A stretch of DNA of 23,320 nucleotides from Cryptomeria japonica (Eukaryota; Streptophyta; Pinopsida; Cupressales; Cupressaceae), in NCBI RefSeq assembly GCF_030272615.1, contig NW_026728913.1, positions 470,001 to 493,320 on the forward strand, read 5' to 3'. The translations under genes and the position numbers were made by a program. Numbering within the stretch: position 1 is the stretch's first letter; each line of letters starts with the position of its first letter. This document shows positions 9,542-18,502 of the stretch, piece after piece. The notes under the pieces were generated by a model. The model saw nothing but the letters and a program-made list of their open reading frames with translations. It searched no databases and was not told where the DNA came from.

Positions 9542-9657
9542 CGTAGACTGCAGCAATGATTAGGACATCCACCCCAACTTTTGACTTCTTAAACAAGACA
9601 GGGTCTTTGAAGTTGGTGCAGTGCACACAACCAGGGGAGTCGACCCATCAAACGCAA

Positions 9658-9698
9658 CACCTCCCCTATATAAAGCTATTTGTCCGATTCTCATACGT
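9658..9698 (-). promoter_or_regulatory. RNA polymerase I promoter-like block 13 (spacer promoter, variant core)
   Basis: This is the most distal copy. It has one extra A in the core (CCTATATAAAG, 9665-9675) and lacks a CA pair in TCATACGTGTAG. The insertion falls on the upstream edge of the TATA element, so activity may be altered. Confidence 0.5.
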
Positions 9699-9740
9699 GT
9701 AGTCTGCAGCAGCGATTAGGACATCGACCCCAACTTCCGA

Positions 9741-9900
9741 ATTCGTTTGCATTGACCGCACCAAAGGTGCACGCCTTGGTGTGCACCCTGGAGTGCACTT
9801 TGGTGCTCACCTCGGTGCACACTTTGGTGTGCACCTCGGTGTGCACCAAAGGTGCGCACCTTGGAGCGCACCAAAGGTGTACACTTTGGAGCGCACCACA
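9741..9900. repeat. 12-bp periodic tract of TTGGTGTGCACC type
   Basis: After a GTTTGCATTGACCGCACC segment, the sequence becomes consecutive 12-13 bp words such as TTGGTGTGCACC, CTGGAGTGCACT, TTGGTGCTCACC, TCGGTGCACACT, AAAGGTGCGCACC and TTGGAGCGCACC. The same word is the building block of the 52-bp array and of the modules right of 13000, so this tract shows the simplest form of that family. Confidence 0.8.
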
Positions 9901-9935
9901 TAGGGTCTTTGAGAGGTTGGCGCAGTGCGCACACC
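9901..9935. repeat. Truncated leader half of a promoter unit
   Basis: AGGGTCTTTGAGAGGTTGGC followed by GCAGTGCGCACACC is the leader half of a 157-bp unit with a 2-bp insertion (GAGAGG). The promoter block that should follow on the right is absent and is replaced by the G-rich array, marking a break in the unit. Confidence 0.7.
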
Positions 9936-11640
9936 AAGGTGGGTGTTGAGGTGCGTGCCGAGGTGGGTGGGTGCTAGGGTGCGCTCCATGGTGGGTGCCA
10001 GGGTGGGTGCGTGCTAGGGTGGATTCCAAAGAGGGTCATAGGGTGGGTGCCAAGGTGGGTTGGTGATATAGTGGGTTCAAAGGTGGGTACTAGGGTGGGT
10101 TCCAAGGTGGGTCACAAGTTGGGTGCCAGGATGCGTGGGTGTTAGGTTGGGTGCCAAGGTGGGCTCCTGCGTGGGTGGGTGCTAGGGTGGGTTTCAAGGT
10201 GGACGCGAGGGCGGGTGCCAAGGTGGGTAACAAGTTGGGTGTTAGGATGGGTGAGTGCTAGAGTGGGTGCCAAGGTGGGTGGGTGCTAAGGTGGATGCCA
10301 AGGTGGTTCACAGGGTGGGTGGGTTCTAGGGTGAGTTCCAAGGTGGGTCACAGGTTCAGTGCTAGGGTGGGTGTCAAGGCGGGTGTCGAGGTGCCTGGGT
10401 GCTAGGGTGTGGATGCCAATGTGGGTCATAGGGTGGGTACTAGGGTGGGCTGCAATGTGGGTGCCAAGGTGGGTAACATGCTCGGTGGGTTCTAAATTGG
10501 GTGCCAGGGTGGGTGTGCACCCACCTTGCCCGAGGTGGGTGCCAAGGTGCCAGTGTGGGTGGGTGCTAAGGTGGATGCCAAGGTGGGTGAGAAGGTGGGT
10601 GATAGGTTGAGTGGTAGGATGGGTGGGTGCCAAGATGGGTCACAGGGTGGGTGCAAGGGTGGGTAGGTGCTAGGGTTGGTGTCAGGGTGGGTGGGTGCTA
10701 GGTTGGGTTCCAAGGTGGGTGCGAGGGTGAGTGTCAAGGTGGGTCACAGGTTAGGTGCTAGGATGGGTGAGTGCTAGGGTGCAAAGGTGCCAGGGTGGGT
10801 GCTAGGATGGGTCGATGCTAGGGTGAGTGGCAAGGTGGGTCCACAAGTGTCAAGGTGGGTGCCGAGGTGGGTGCCAAGTCGGCGACTGCTATGGTGGATG
10901 CCAAGGTGGGTCACGGGGTGGGTGCCAAGTTGCTAGGTTGGGTTCCAAGGTGGGTGCCAACGTGGGTGCTAGGGTGCGTGGGTTAAAGGGTGTGTCACAA
11001 CGTGGGTGCCAGGATGGGTGCGCACCCACACTGGCCAAGACGGGTGCGGGTGCAAGGTTGGGTTCCAAGCCCGGTCACAGGCTGGGTGCTAGGATGGGTG
11101 GGTGCCAAGGTGGGCACCAGGGTGGGTGCACCCACCCTGGCCAAGGTGGGTCACGGGGTGGGTCCTAGGGTGGGTAACGGGGTGGGTACTAAGGTGCGTG
11201 CCAAGGTGGGTCATAGGGTGGGTGCCAAGGTGGGCACCAGGGTGGGTGTGCACCAACCCTAGCCAGGGTAGGTCACGGGGTGGTTGTCGGGGTGGGCGTC
11301 AAGGAGCCAAGGTGGGTGGCAAGTAGCCAAGTTGCGTGCCAAGGTGGGTGTCGGGGTGGGTGCCAAGGATCCAAGGTGGGTGCCAAGGAACCAAGGTGGG
11401 TGTCTGGGTGGGTGCCGAGGTGGGAGCCAGGGTGGGTCCCAAGGTGAGTGCAAAGGTGGGTGCCAGGGTCAAGGTGAGTGCCAATGTGGGTTCCAAGGTG
11501 CCAGGGTCAGGGTGAGTGCCAATGTGGGTTCAAAGGTGCTAAGTTGGGTGCGAGGTTGGGTGCGAGGGTGGGTGGGTGCCAAGGTGTGCTAGGTGGAAGC
11601 CCGGGTGGGTCGGCATCCCATGGGTGTCGAGTTGGGTGCC
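9936..11640. repeat. G-rich degenerate short tandem array (GGTGGGTGCCAAG / GGTGGGTGCTAG)
   Basis: About 1.7 kb of words 10-16 bp long alternate GGTGGGTGCCAA, GGTGGGTGCTAG, GGTGGGTCACAG and GGTGGGTTCCAA. The + strand is strongly G-rich, with closely spaced GGG runs able to form G-quadruplexes. Inside are several short palindromes where the array briefly reads CACCCACCC (near 10508-10531, 11015-11028, 11117-11140 and 11239-11265). The right 0.5 kb recurs at 19064-19576. Open frames here are artefacts of the low-complexity sequence. Confidence 0.9.
11117..11140. repeat. 24-bp perfect palindrome at the duplication boundary
   Basis: The sequence from CCAGGGTGGGTG to its exact reverse complement CACCCACCCTGG is a perfect 24-bp palindrome centred between 11128 and 11129. 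The homology between the two 7.9-kb copies begins at this centre: 11129 aligns with 19065 and nothing to the left aligns. Confidence 0.9.
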
Positions 11641-12000
11641 TGATGGGTGCTTCTTGTCAAGTTTTAGTCGTCGGGACTCATTTCGAGCCTTAGAGGTCGT
11701 TTCTTGTCCGGTTGCCCTGTCTTCGACCTGGGAACCCAATTTTGGTCCTCGGGTCCCATTTTTTTTTGTCTCGCATCCCACTTTTGGCCTGTGGCCTTTT
11801 CGGGGTCGATTCTCGTTTTGGGCATCAGAGCATGTTTCTTCTCCTAAAACCCAATATTTGTTTATTAAGTCTCGGAACACATTTTTGTTCTCGTGGACCC
11901 ATCATGGGTCTTGGAACGCATTTGTGGTCCTTGGGTCCCATTTTGCATCCCGAAACTTGTGTTTTGGTGCTTGATCCCTATTTTGGGTGCCCACCTTGCA
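11641..12000. repeat. T-rich segment with a loose 20-22 bp period
   Basis: This segment contrasts sharply with its GC-rich surroundings. Words like CTCGGGTCCCATTTT, GTCTCGCATCCCACTTTTGG, AAGTCTCGGAACACATTTTT and CTTGGGTCCCATTTTGCATC follow each other every 20-25 bp with the general pattern TCKGGNYCCATTTTGGTC. A second copy lies at 19577-19936. I recognise no gene in it. Confidence 0.65.
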
Positions 12001-12382
12001 CCAAGTGCGCACCCGGGGCAAACCGAGCGCCTTGGTGCACCGGGGCAAGATCGAGCGTGCACCCGAGGCGCCCCGAACATGCACCAAGGTGCACTCGGCC
12101 CACATGTGAGCGCAGGTCGTTGCGCCCGAGGTGGTGTGTGGGCACCGCGTTGCAGACGGGACACTGCACGCACACGACGCCCCCTACAGGTGCACGCACG
12201 TAGGCCGGGCCGGGTGCACACCCGACGCCCTAGCAAGGTGCGCGCACCCGGGCAGGGCTCACACTTGGCGAACGGGGCGCACTTCGCGAGGGAGGGTGTG
12301 CACCTCGACGGGGGTGGGTGGCCGGGGTGGATTCGCACGTGGGTCGCGGTTTGCTAAGTACACACTGCGACAAGCTCATAAC
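12001..12382. other. GC-rich spacer upstream of 5S gene 1, including its 5' flank
   Basis: CG-rich sequence with scattered GTGCAC and GCGCACCC words and no tandem order. The last 35 bp before the gene hold TAAGTACA at -28 to -21, in the place of the plant 5S TATA-like element, and C at -1, which plant 5S genes usually have. A GC pair lies at -9/-8 rather than at the more usual -12. The function of these is inferred from plant 5S promoters. Confidence 0.5.
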
Positions 12383-12502
12383 GGGTGCGATCATACCAGC
12401 GTTAGTGCACCGGATCCCATCAGAACTCCGCAGTTAAGCGCGCTTGGGCCGGAGTAGTACTGGGATGGGTGACCTCCCGGGAAGTCCCGGTGTTGCACCC
12501 TT
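12383..12502 (+). rRNA. 5S ribosomal RNA, copy 1
   Basis: The sequence from GGGTGCGATCATACCAGC to GGTGTTGCACCC plus two T gives 120 nt, the usual plant length. The terminal helix pairs GGGTGC with GCACCC. The internal control region for RNA polymerase III is intact: box A AGTTAAGCGCGCTTGG (nt 51-66), the intermediate element at about nt 67-72, and box C GGATGGGTGACCTCCCGGG (nt 81-99). A run of six T follows at once. CCGG at nt 67-70 can pair with CCGG at nt 105-108. All this suggests a functional gene. It sits within the spacer on the strand opposite to the inferred 35S transcription. Confidence 0.97.
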
Positions 12503-12506
12503 TTTT
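12501..12506 (+). terminator. RNA polymerase III terminator of 5S copy 1
   Basis: Six T directly follow the last paired base of the 5S RNA, with a further T run at 12509-12513 as a possible backup. Confidence 0.9.
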
Positions 12507-12924
12507 AGTTTTTCGCCGGGCATCGCAATGCTATTTGAATAAACCTTTTGCCCGTTTGCGTTCTCGTCGGGGCCGGGCCGGGCCGGGGTGCGCTGCCCGC
12601 ACTACCGCGCGCGCGGGGGCGACACCGAGCGCGCACCCGAGGCGCCCCGAGCACACAGGCCACGGTGCAACCCGGGCGTTGTGCGCGCACCCCGGTGCGC
12701 CCGAGGTGCTGCGCGCGCACCCAGGTGAAATCGGTGTGCACCTCGGCCAGTGCGCGCTCGGTCGAGTCGCGCACGTTGGCCAAGGTGCACGGTGATGTTT
12801 CTTACTCTAAGGTTCCGCACCAGACGCCCGGGACAGGTGAGCGAAGCTGGGCGGGGCCGGGTGCGCGGCCGGGGCAGGTGCACGCAGCTGGAGAGAGCTT
12901 TGGAGCACACTTCGGAGCGCACCA
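12507..12924. other. GC-rich spacer downstream of 5S gene 1
   Basis: A short AT-richer stretch (12507-12560) is followed by strongly CG-rich sequence with GGGCCGGGCCGGGCCGGGG (three GGGCC/GGCCG repeats near 12569-12588) and many GCGCGC and GCGCACCC words. From about 12880 the GGTGCGCACC module words begin (TTTGGAGCACACTTCGGAGC). No gene is seen. Confidence 0.5.
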
Positions 12925-13030
12925 ATGATGCGCTCCATTCAAAAGTTTCCTGAAAAGGCAAAAAAAGTTGAGATTATAGAATTTCCCACTTGAGAGATTG
13001 TAAAAAAAAAAAATTTAAAATGAAGGAAAC
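12925..13030. repeat. AT-rich boundary element, diverged copy
   Basis: This is a diverged member of the boundary family: TGATGCGCTCCATTC, GAAAAGGCAAAAAAAG, GAGATTATAGAATTTCC, then a 12-nt A run and GGAAACGCGGGTGCCA. It is the boundary closest to 5S copy 1. Confidence 0.7.
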
Positions 13031-13667
13031 GCGGGTGCCAAGGTGTGCGCAGCCCAGCCAAGGTGTGCGCACCAAGGCGCCCACCCTGGCGAAGGTGCAC
13101 GCAAGGTGCGCACCCGAGGCAAACCGGACAATTAACCCAACTTTCGACTTCGCGCGCACCTTGGAGCGCACTTCGGAGCGCTCCTTGGTGCGCACCAATC
13201 TTGGGCACCTCGGAGTGCACCATGGCGCCCACCAAGGTGCGCACCCGGGGCAAACCGAGCTCCGACTTCGTGCGCACCTTGGAGCGCACGAAAGGTGCGC
13301 ACCATGGCGCCCACCAAGGTGCGCAGCCCAGCCAAGGCGTGCGCATCAAGGTGCGCACCCTGGCGAAGGTGCGCACCCGGGGCAAACCGAGCTCCGACTT
13401 CGTGCGCACCTTGGAGCGCACAAAAGGTGCGCAACCCAGCCAAGGTGTGCGCACCCCGGTCAAACCGAGCTCCGAATCGTGCGCACCAGAGGTGCACGCC
13501 ATCGTGCGCACCTTGGAGCACACTTCGGAGCCCTCCTTGGTGCGCGCCGATGTTGCGCACCTCGGAGCGCACCCGGGGAAAACAATGCAATTAACCCGAC
13601 TTTCGACTTCGTGGGCACCTCGGAGCGCTCTCGGGTTCGCACCTCGGAGCACACCGAGGTGCGCACC
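13031..13667. repeat. GGTGCGCACC module block A
   Basis: The block is built of words AAGGTGCGCACC, TTGGAGCGCAC, TTCGGAGCGCTCC and GGGGCAAACCGAGCTCCGAC arranged in loosely repeated segments of about 120-160 bp. It differs from the later blocks by GCAAACCGAGC instead of GCAAACCGGGC. The very long open frames through it (both strands, several frames) reflect the lack of stops in this CG-rich vocabulary. No domain is recognisable. Confidence 0.8.
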
Positions 13668-13715
13668 TTTGATGCGCTGCCTTCACCAATTTCCAGAAAA
13701 GGCAAGAAAACATTG
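13668..13715. repeat. AT-rich boundary element, truncated copy
   Basis: It begins like the others (TTTGATGCGCTGCCTTCACC, AATTTCCAGAAAAGGCAAG) but ends after AAAACATTGAGAAGG. The ATTTTAAAAT palindrome and the right half are missing. Confidence 0.75.
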
Positions 13716-14707
13716 AGAAGGTGTGCGCACCGAGGTGCCCACCCTGGCGAAGGTGCACGCGAGGTGCGCACCCGGGGCAAACCGGGCTCCGACTTCGTGC
13801 ACGCCGCACCTTGGAGCACACTTCGGAGCGCTCCTTGGTGCGCACCAGGGCGCGCAACCCAGCCGAGGTGCCCACCCCGGCGAAGGTGCACGCGAGGTGC
13901 GCACCCGGGGCAAACCGGGCTCCGACTTCGTGCACGCCATGGTGCCCACCGCGGCGAAGGTGCACGCGAGGTGCGCACCCGGGGCAAACCGGGCTCCGAC
14001 TTCGTGCACGCCGCACCTTGGAGCACACTTCGGAGCGCTCCTTGGTGCGCACCATGGTGCCCACCAGGGCGCGCAACCCCGCCGAAGGTGCACGCGAGGT
14101 GCGCACCCGGGGCAAACCGGGCTCCGACTTCGTGCACGCCGCACCTTGGAGCACACTTCGGAGCGCTCCTTGGTGCGCACCATGGTGCCCACCAGGGCGC
14201 GCAACCCCGCCGAAGGTGCACGCGAGGTGCGCACCCGGGGCAAACCGGGCTCCGACTTCGTGCACGCCATGGTGCGCACCGCGGCGAAGGTGCGCACCCG
14301 GGGCAAACCGGGCTCCGACTTCGTGCACGCCGCACCTTGGAGCACACTTCGGAGCGCTCCTTGGTGCGCACCAGGGCGCGCAACCCAGCCGAGGTGCCCA
14401 CCCCGGCGAAGGTGCACGCGAGGTGCGTACCCGGGGCAAACCGGGCTCCGACTTCGTGCACGCCGCACCTTGGAGCACACTTCGGAGCGCTCCTTGGTGC
14501 GCACCATGGTGCCCACCAGGCCGCGCAACCCAGCCAAGGTGTGCGCACCAAGGTGCACGCGAGGTGCGCACCCGGGGCAAACCGGGGTCCGACTTCGTGC
14601 ACGCCGCACCTTGGAGCACACATCGGGGCGCTCCCGGGTTCGCACCGGCGTTGCGCACCGTGGTGGGCACCTCGGAGCACACCAAGGTGGGCAGCGAGGT
14701 GCGCACC
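13716..14707. repeat. GGTGCGCACC module block B
   Basis: About seven rounds of a 63-160 bp unit whose most constant part is GGGGCAAACCGGGCTCCGAC followed by TTCGTGCACGCCGCACCTTG and GAGCACACTTCGGAGCGCTC. Shorter rounds lack the GAGCACACTTCGG part. The corresponding block of the second 7.9-kb copy lacks 63 bp and 11 bp relative to this one. Confidence 0.85.
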
Positions 14708-14815
14708 TTTGATGCGATGCCTTCACTAATTTCCATAAAAGGCAAAAAAAAAACGAGATTTTAAAATTTCCGTTTTGAAAGATAGTGAGAAAAAGGGAAT
14801 GCTGGTGCCATCTTG
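14708..14815. repeat. AT-rich boundary element (variant arms)
   Basis: TTTGATGCGATGCCTTCACT, CCATAAAAGGCAAAAAAAAA, the palindrome ATTTTAAAAT, then TTCCGTTTT and AAAAAGGGAA. The right arm carries GGG where the best copies have CGG, so the hairpin of the type copy is weakened. Confidence 0.8.
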
Positions 14816-15202
14816 AGCCCGCCCTGGTGCGCAGCCCAGCCAAGGTGTGCGCACCAAGGTGCCCACCCTGGCGAAGGTGCGCGCCCGGGCAATTAATCCA
14901 ACTTCCAACTTCGCGCGCGCCAGGGTGGGAGCGCACCCAACAACCGGGCCTGGGAAGAGCCAATGCGAGAAACCCCACCAAACGCTCTGACAAAAAAAGA
15001 GGGGGCGCTCCAGTAACCCCGCTTCGGAGCGCACCCTGGGCAAACCCAGCCAAGGTGCCCACCCCGGCCAAGGTGCAGGCGAGGTGCGCACCCGGGGCAA
15101 ACCGGGCTCCGACAACGTGCACGCCGCACCTTGGAGCACACTTCGTAGCGCTCCCGGGTGCGCACCTCAGAGCACACCAAGGTGGGCAGCGAGGTGCGCA
15201 CC

Positions 15203-15312
15203 TTTGATGCGCTGCCTTCACTAATTTCCAGAAAAGGCAAAAAAAAAAGGAGATTTTAAAATTTCCGTTTTGAAAGATAGTGAAAAAAACGGAACGCGCG
15301 TGCCATCTTGAG
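15203..15312. repeat. AT-rich boundary element (type copy)
   Basis: The order is TTTGATGCGCTGCCTTCACT, AATTTCCAGAAAAGGC, an A run, the palindrome ATTTTAAAAT, then inverted 9-bp arms TTCCGTTTT (15263-15271) and AAAACGGAA (15286-15294) around a 14-nt loop GAAAGATAGTGAAA, then GCGCGTGCCATCTTGAGCCC. The AT-rich island sits between CG-rich modules, and such an element begins every 0.36-1 kb. Its role is unknown. Nucleosome exclusion, matrix attachment or recombination are possible. Confidence 0.85.
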
Positions 15313-15672
15313 CCCGCCCTGGTGCGCAGCCCAGGTAAGGTGCCCACCCTGGCAAAGGTGCGCACCCGGGCAATTAACCCTACTTCCGACTTCGTGCGCG
15401 CCAGGGTGGCAACCGGGCCTCGGAAGAGCCAATGCGAGAAACCCCACCAAACGCTCCGACAAAAAAAGAGGCGGCGCTCCAATAACCCCGCTTCGGAGCG
15501 CAGCCGGGGCAAACCCAGCCAAGGTGCCCACCCCGACGAAGGTGCACGCGAGGTGCGCACCCGGGGCAAACCGGGCTCCGACAACGTGCACGCAGCACCT
15601 TGGAGCACACTTCGAAGCACTCCCGGGTGCCCACCGGCGTTGCGCACCGTGGTGGGCAGCGAGGTGCGCACC

Positions 15673-15781
15673 TTTGATGCGCTGCCTTCACTAATTTCCA
15701 GAAAAAGGCAAAAAAAAATGAGATTTTAAAATTTCCGTTTTGAAAGATAGTGAAAAAAAAGGAACGCGGGTGCCATCTTGA
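15673..15781. repeat. AT-rich boundary element
   Basis: It resembles the type copy, but the right arm is AAAAGGAA (C lost), so the 9-bp stem is broken. Confidence 0.8.
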
Positions 15782-16306
15782 GCCCGCCCTGGTGCGCAGC
15801 CCAGGCAAGGCATGCGCACCAAGGTGCCCACCCGAGGTGCACACCCGGGGCAAACCGGGCTCCGACTTCGTGCAGGCCGCACCTTGGAGCACACTTCGGA
15901 GCGCTCCTTGGTGCGCACCATGGTGCCCACCAGGGCGCGCAACCCAGCCAAGGTCTGCACACCAAGGTGCCCACCCCGGCGAAGGTGCACGCGAGGTGCG
16001 CACCCGGGGCAAACCGGGCTCCGACTTCGTGCACGCCATGGTGCCCACCGCGGCGAAGGTGCACGCGAGGTGCGCACCCGGGGCAAACCGGGCTCCGACT
16101 TCGTGCACGCCGCACCTTGGAGCACACTTCGGAGCGCTCCTTGGTGCGCACCATGGTGCCCACCAGGGTGCGCAACCCAGCCAAGGTGTGCGCACCAAGG
16201 TGCACGCGAGGTGCGCACCCGGGGCAAACCGGGGTCCGACTTCGTGCACGCCGCACCTTGGAGCACACATCGGAGCGCTCCCAGGTTCGCACCAGCGTTG
16301 CGCACC

Positions 16307-16416
16307 TTTGATGCGCTGCCTTCACTAATTTCAAGAAAAGGCAAAAAAAAACGAGATTTTAAAATTTCCGTTCTGAAAGATAGTGAAAAAAACGGAACGC
16401 GGGTGCCATCTTGAGC
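16307..16416. repeat. AT-rich boundary element
   Basis: The left arm reads TTCCGTTCT and the right arm AAAACGGAA, leaving one mismatch in the stem. TTTCAAGAAAAGG replaces TTTCCAGAAAAGG. Confidence 0.8.
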
Positions 16417-17072
16417 CCTTCCTGGTGCGCAGCCCAGGCAAGTTGTGCGCACCAAGGTGCCCACCCTGGCGGAGGTGCGCGCCCGGGGCAATCCGGGCTC
16501 CGACTTCGTGCACTGCATGGTGCCCACCAAGGCGCGCAACCCAGCCAAGGTGCCCACCGCAGCGAAGGTGCACGCGAGGTGCGCACCCGAGGTGCACACC
16601 CGGGGCAAACCGGGCTCCGACTTCGTGCACGCCGCACCTTGGAGCACACTTCAGAGCGCTCCTTGGTGCGCACCAGGGCGCGCAACCCAGCCGAGGTGCC
16701 CACCCCGGCGAAGGTGCACGCGAGGTGCGCACCCGGGGCAAACCGGGCTCCGACTTCGTGCACGCCATGGTGCCCACCGCGGCGAAGGTGCGCACCCGGG
16801 GCAAACCGGGCTCCGACTTCGTGCACGCCGCACCTTGGAGCACACTTCGGAGCGCTCCTTGGTGCGCACCATGGTGCCCACCAGGCCGCGCAACCCAGCC
16901 AAGGTGTGCGCACCAAGGTGCACGCGAGGTGCGCACCCGGGGCAAACCGGGGTCCGACTTCGTGCACGCCGCACCTTGGAGCACACATCGGGGCGCTCCC
17001 GGGTTCGCACCGGCGTTGCGCACCGTGGTGGGCACCTCGGAGCACACCAAGGTGGGCAGCGAGGTGCGCACC

Positions 17073-17180
17073 TTTGATGCGATGCCTTCACTAATTTCCA
17101 TAAAAGGCAAAAAAAAAACGAGATTTTAAAATTTCCGTTTTGAAAGATAGTGAGAAAAAGGGAATGCTGGTGCCATCTTG
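17073..17180. repeat. AT-rich boundary element
   Basis: Same subtype as the one at 14708 (CCATAAAAGGC and AAAAAGGGAA). Confidence 0.8.
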
Positions 17181-17567
17181 AGCCCGCCCTGGTGCGCAGC
17201 CCAGCCAAGGTTTGCGCACCAAGGTGCCCACCCTGGCGAAGGTGCGCGCCCGGGCAATTAACCCAACTTCCAACTTCGCGCGCGCCAGGGTGGGAGCGCA
17301 CCCAACAACCGGGCCTGGGAAGAGCCAATGCGAGAAACCCCACCAAACTCTCTGACAAAAAAAGAGGGGGCGCTCCAGTAACCCCGCTTCGGAGCGCACC
17401 CTGGGCAAACCCAGCCAAGGTGCCCACCCCGGCCAAGGTGCAGGCGAGGTGCGCACCCGGGGCAAACCGGGCTCCGACAACGTGCACGCCGCACCTTGGA
17501 GCACACTTCGTAGCGCTCCCGGGTGCGCACCTCAGAGCACACCAAGGTGGGCAGCGAGGTGCGCACC

Positions 17568-17677
17568 TTTGATGCGCTGCCTTCACTAATTTCCAGAAAA
17601 GGCAAAAAAAAAAGGAGATTTTAAAATTTCCGTTTTGAAAGATAGTGAAAAAAACGGAACGCGCGTGCCATCTTGAG
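17568..17677. repeat. AT-rich boundary element
   Basis: Same as the type copy, with both 9-bp arms intact. Confidence 0.8.
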
Positions 17678-18036
17678 CCCGCCCTGGTGCGCAGCCCAGG
17701 TAAGGTGCCACCCTGGCAAAGGTGCGCACCCGGGCAATTAACCCTACTTCCGACTTCGTGCGCGCCAGGGTGGCAACCGGGCCTCGGAAGAGCCAATGCG
17801 AGAAACCCCACCAAACGCTCCGACAAAAAAAGAGGCGGCGCTCCAATAACCCCGCTTCGGAGCGCAGCCGGGGCAAACCAAGCCAAGGTGCCCACCCCGA
17901 CGAAGGTGCACGCGAGGTGCGCACCCGGGGCAAACCGGGCTCCGACAACGTGCACGCAGCACCTTGGAGCACACTTCGAAGCACTCCCGGGTGCCCACCG
18001 GCGTTGCGCACCGTGGTGGGCAGCGAGGTGCGCACC

Positions 18037-18145
18037 TTTGATGCGCTGCCTTCACTAATTTCCAGAAAAAGGCAAAAAAAAATGAGATTTTAAAATTTCC
18101 GTTTTGAAAGATAGTGAAAAAAAAGGAACGCGGGTGCCATCTTGA
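18037..18145. repeat. AT-rich boundary element
   Basis: Same subtype as the one at 15673, with a broken right arm. Confidence 0.8.
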
Positions 18146-18392
18146 GCCCGCCCTGGTGCGCAGCCCAGGCAAGGCATGCGCACCAAGGTGCCCACCCGAG
18201 GTGCACACCCGGGGCAAACCGGGCTCCGACTTCGTGCAGGCCGCACCTTGGAGCACACTTCGGAGCGCTCCTTGGTGCGCACCATGGTGCCCACCAGGGC
18301 GCACCCGAGGCAAACCGGGCTCCGACTTCGTGCACGCCGCACCTTGGAGCACACATCGGAGCGCTCCCAGGTTCGCACCAGCGTTGCGCACC

Positions 18393-18502
18393 TTTGATGC
18401 GCTGCCTTCACTAATTTCCAGAAAAGGCAAAAAAAAACGATATTTTAAAATTTCCGTTCTGAAAGATAGTGAAAAAAACGGAACGCGGGTGCCATCTTGA
18501 GC
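18393..18502. repeat. AT-rich boundary element
   Basis: Same subtype as the one at 16307, except that CGAGATTTTAAAAT is changed to CGATATTTTAAAAT, which lengthens the AT palindrome to ATATTTTAAAAT. Confidence 0.8.

Larger units (their letters stand above)
8753..9740. repeat. 157-bp promoter-bearing tandem array
   Basis: GGTCTTTGAGGTTGG starts at 8754, 8911, 9068 and 9225, 157 bp apart, then after a 220-bp step again near 9445 and 9602. The 220-bp unit holds an extra segment (about 9372-9440) with CCAAAGGTGCACGCCTTGG. These units are shortened relatives of the 311-bp units: promoter block, AGGACATCGACCCCAACTT segment and leader, without the long middle part. Confidence 0.88.
14708..17072. repeat. 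2,365-bp sub-duplication, first copy
   Basis: The block contains four boundary elements and their modules and is repeated immediately to the right: 14708 aligns with 17073, 15203 with 17568, 15673 with 18037 and 16307 with 18393. It also contains a distinctive segment, GAGCCAATGCGAGAAACCCC then GACAAAAAAAGAGGNGGCGC, at about 14957-15015 and 15427-15478. Confidence 0.88.

Noticed and set aside
5504-9698. Polymerase II TATA boxes on the + strand driving protein genes
   Set aside because: The core also reads as TATA on the + strand, but no coding sequence follows and the conserved G run and repeated spacing fit polymerase I on the minus strand better. This is not fully excluded.
9936-11640. Interstitial telomere repeats
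   Set aside because: GGGT words are frequent, but the plant telomere unit TTTAGGG does not occur in tandem here.
12001-12382. 3' end of a 25S rRNA gene or other rRNA near the 5S genes
   Set aside because: I looked for conserved 18S and 25S terminal words on both strands and found none anywhere in the window.
12925-13030. Poly(A) tails of retroposed 5S-derived or other short interspersed elements
   Set aside because: The A runs lie inside a conserved element with sequence on both sides that is shared between copies. No target-site duplications or polymerase III boxes lie to their left.
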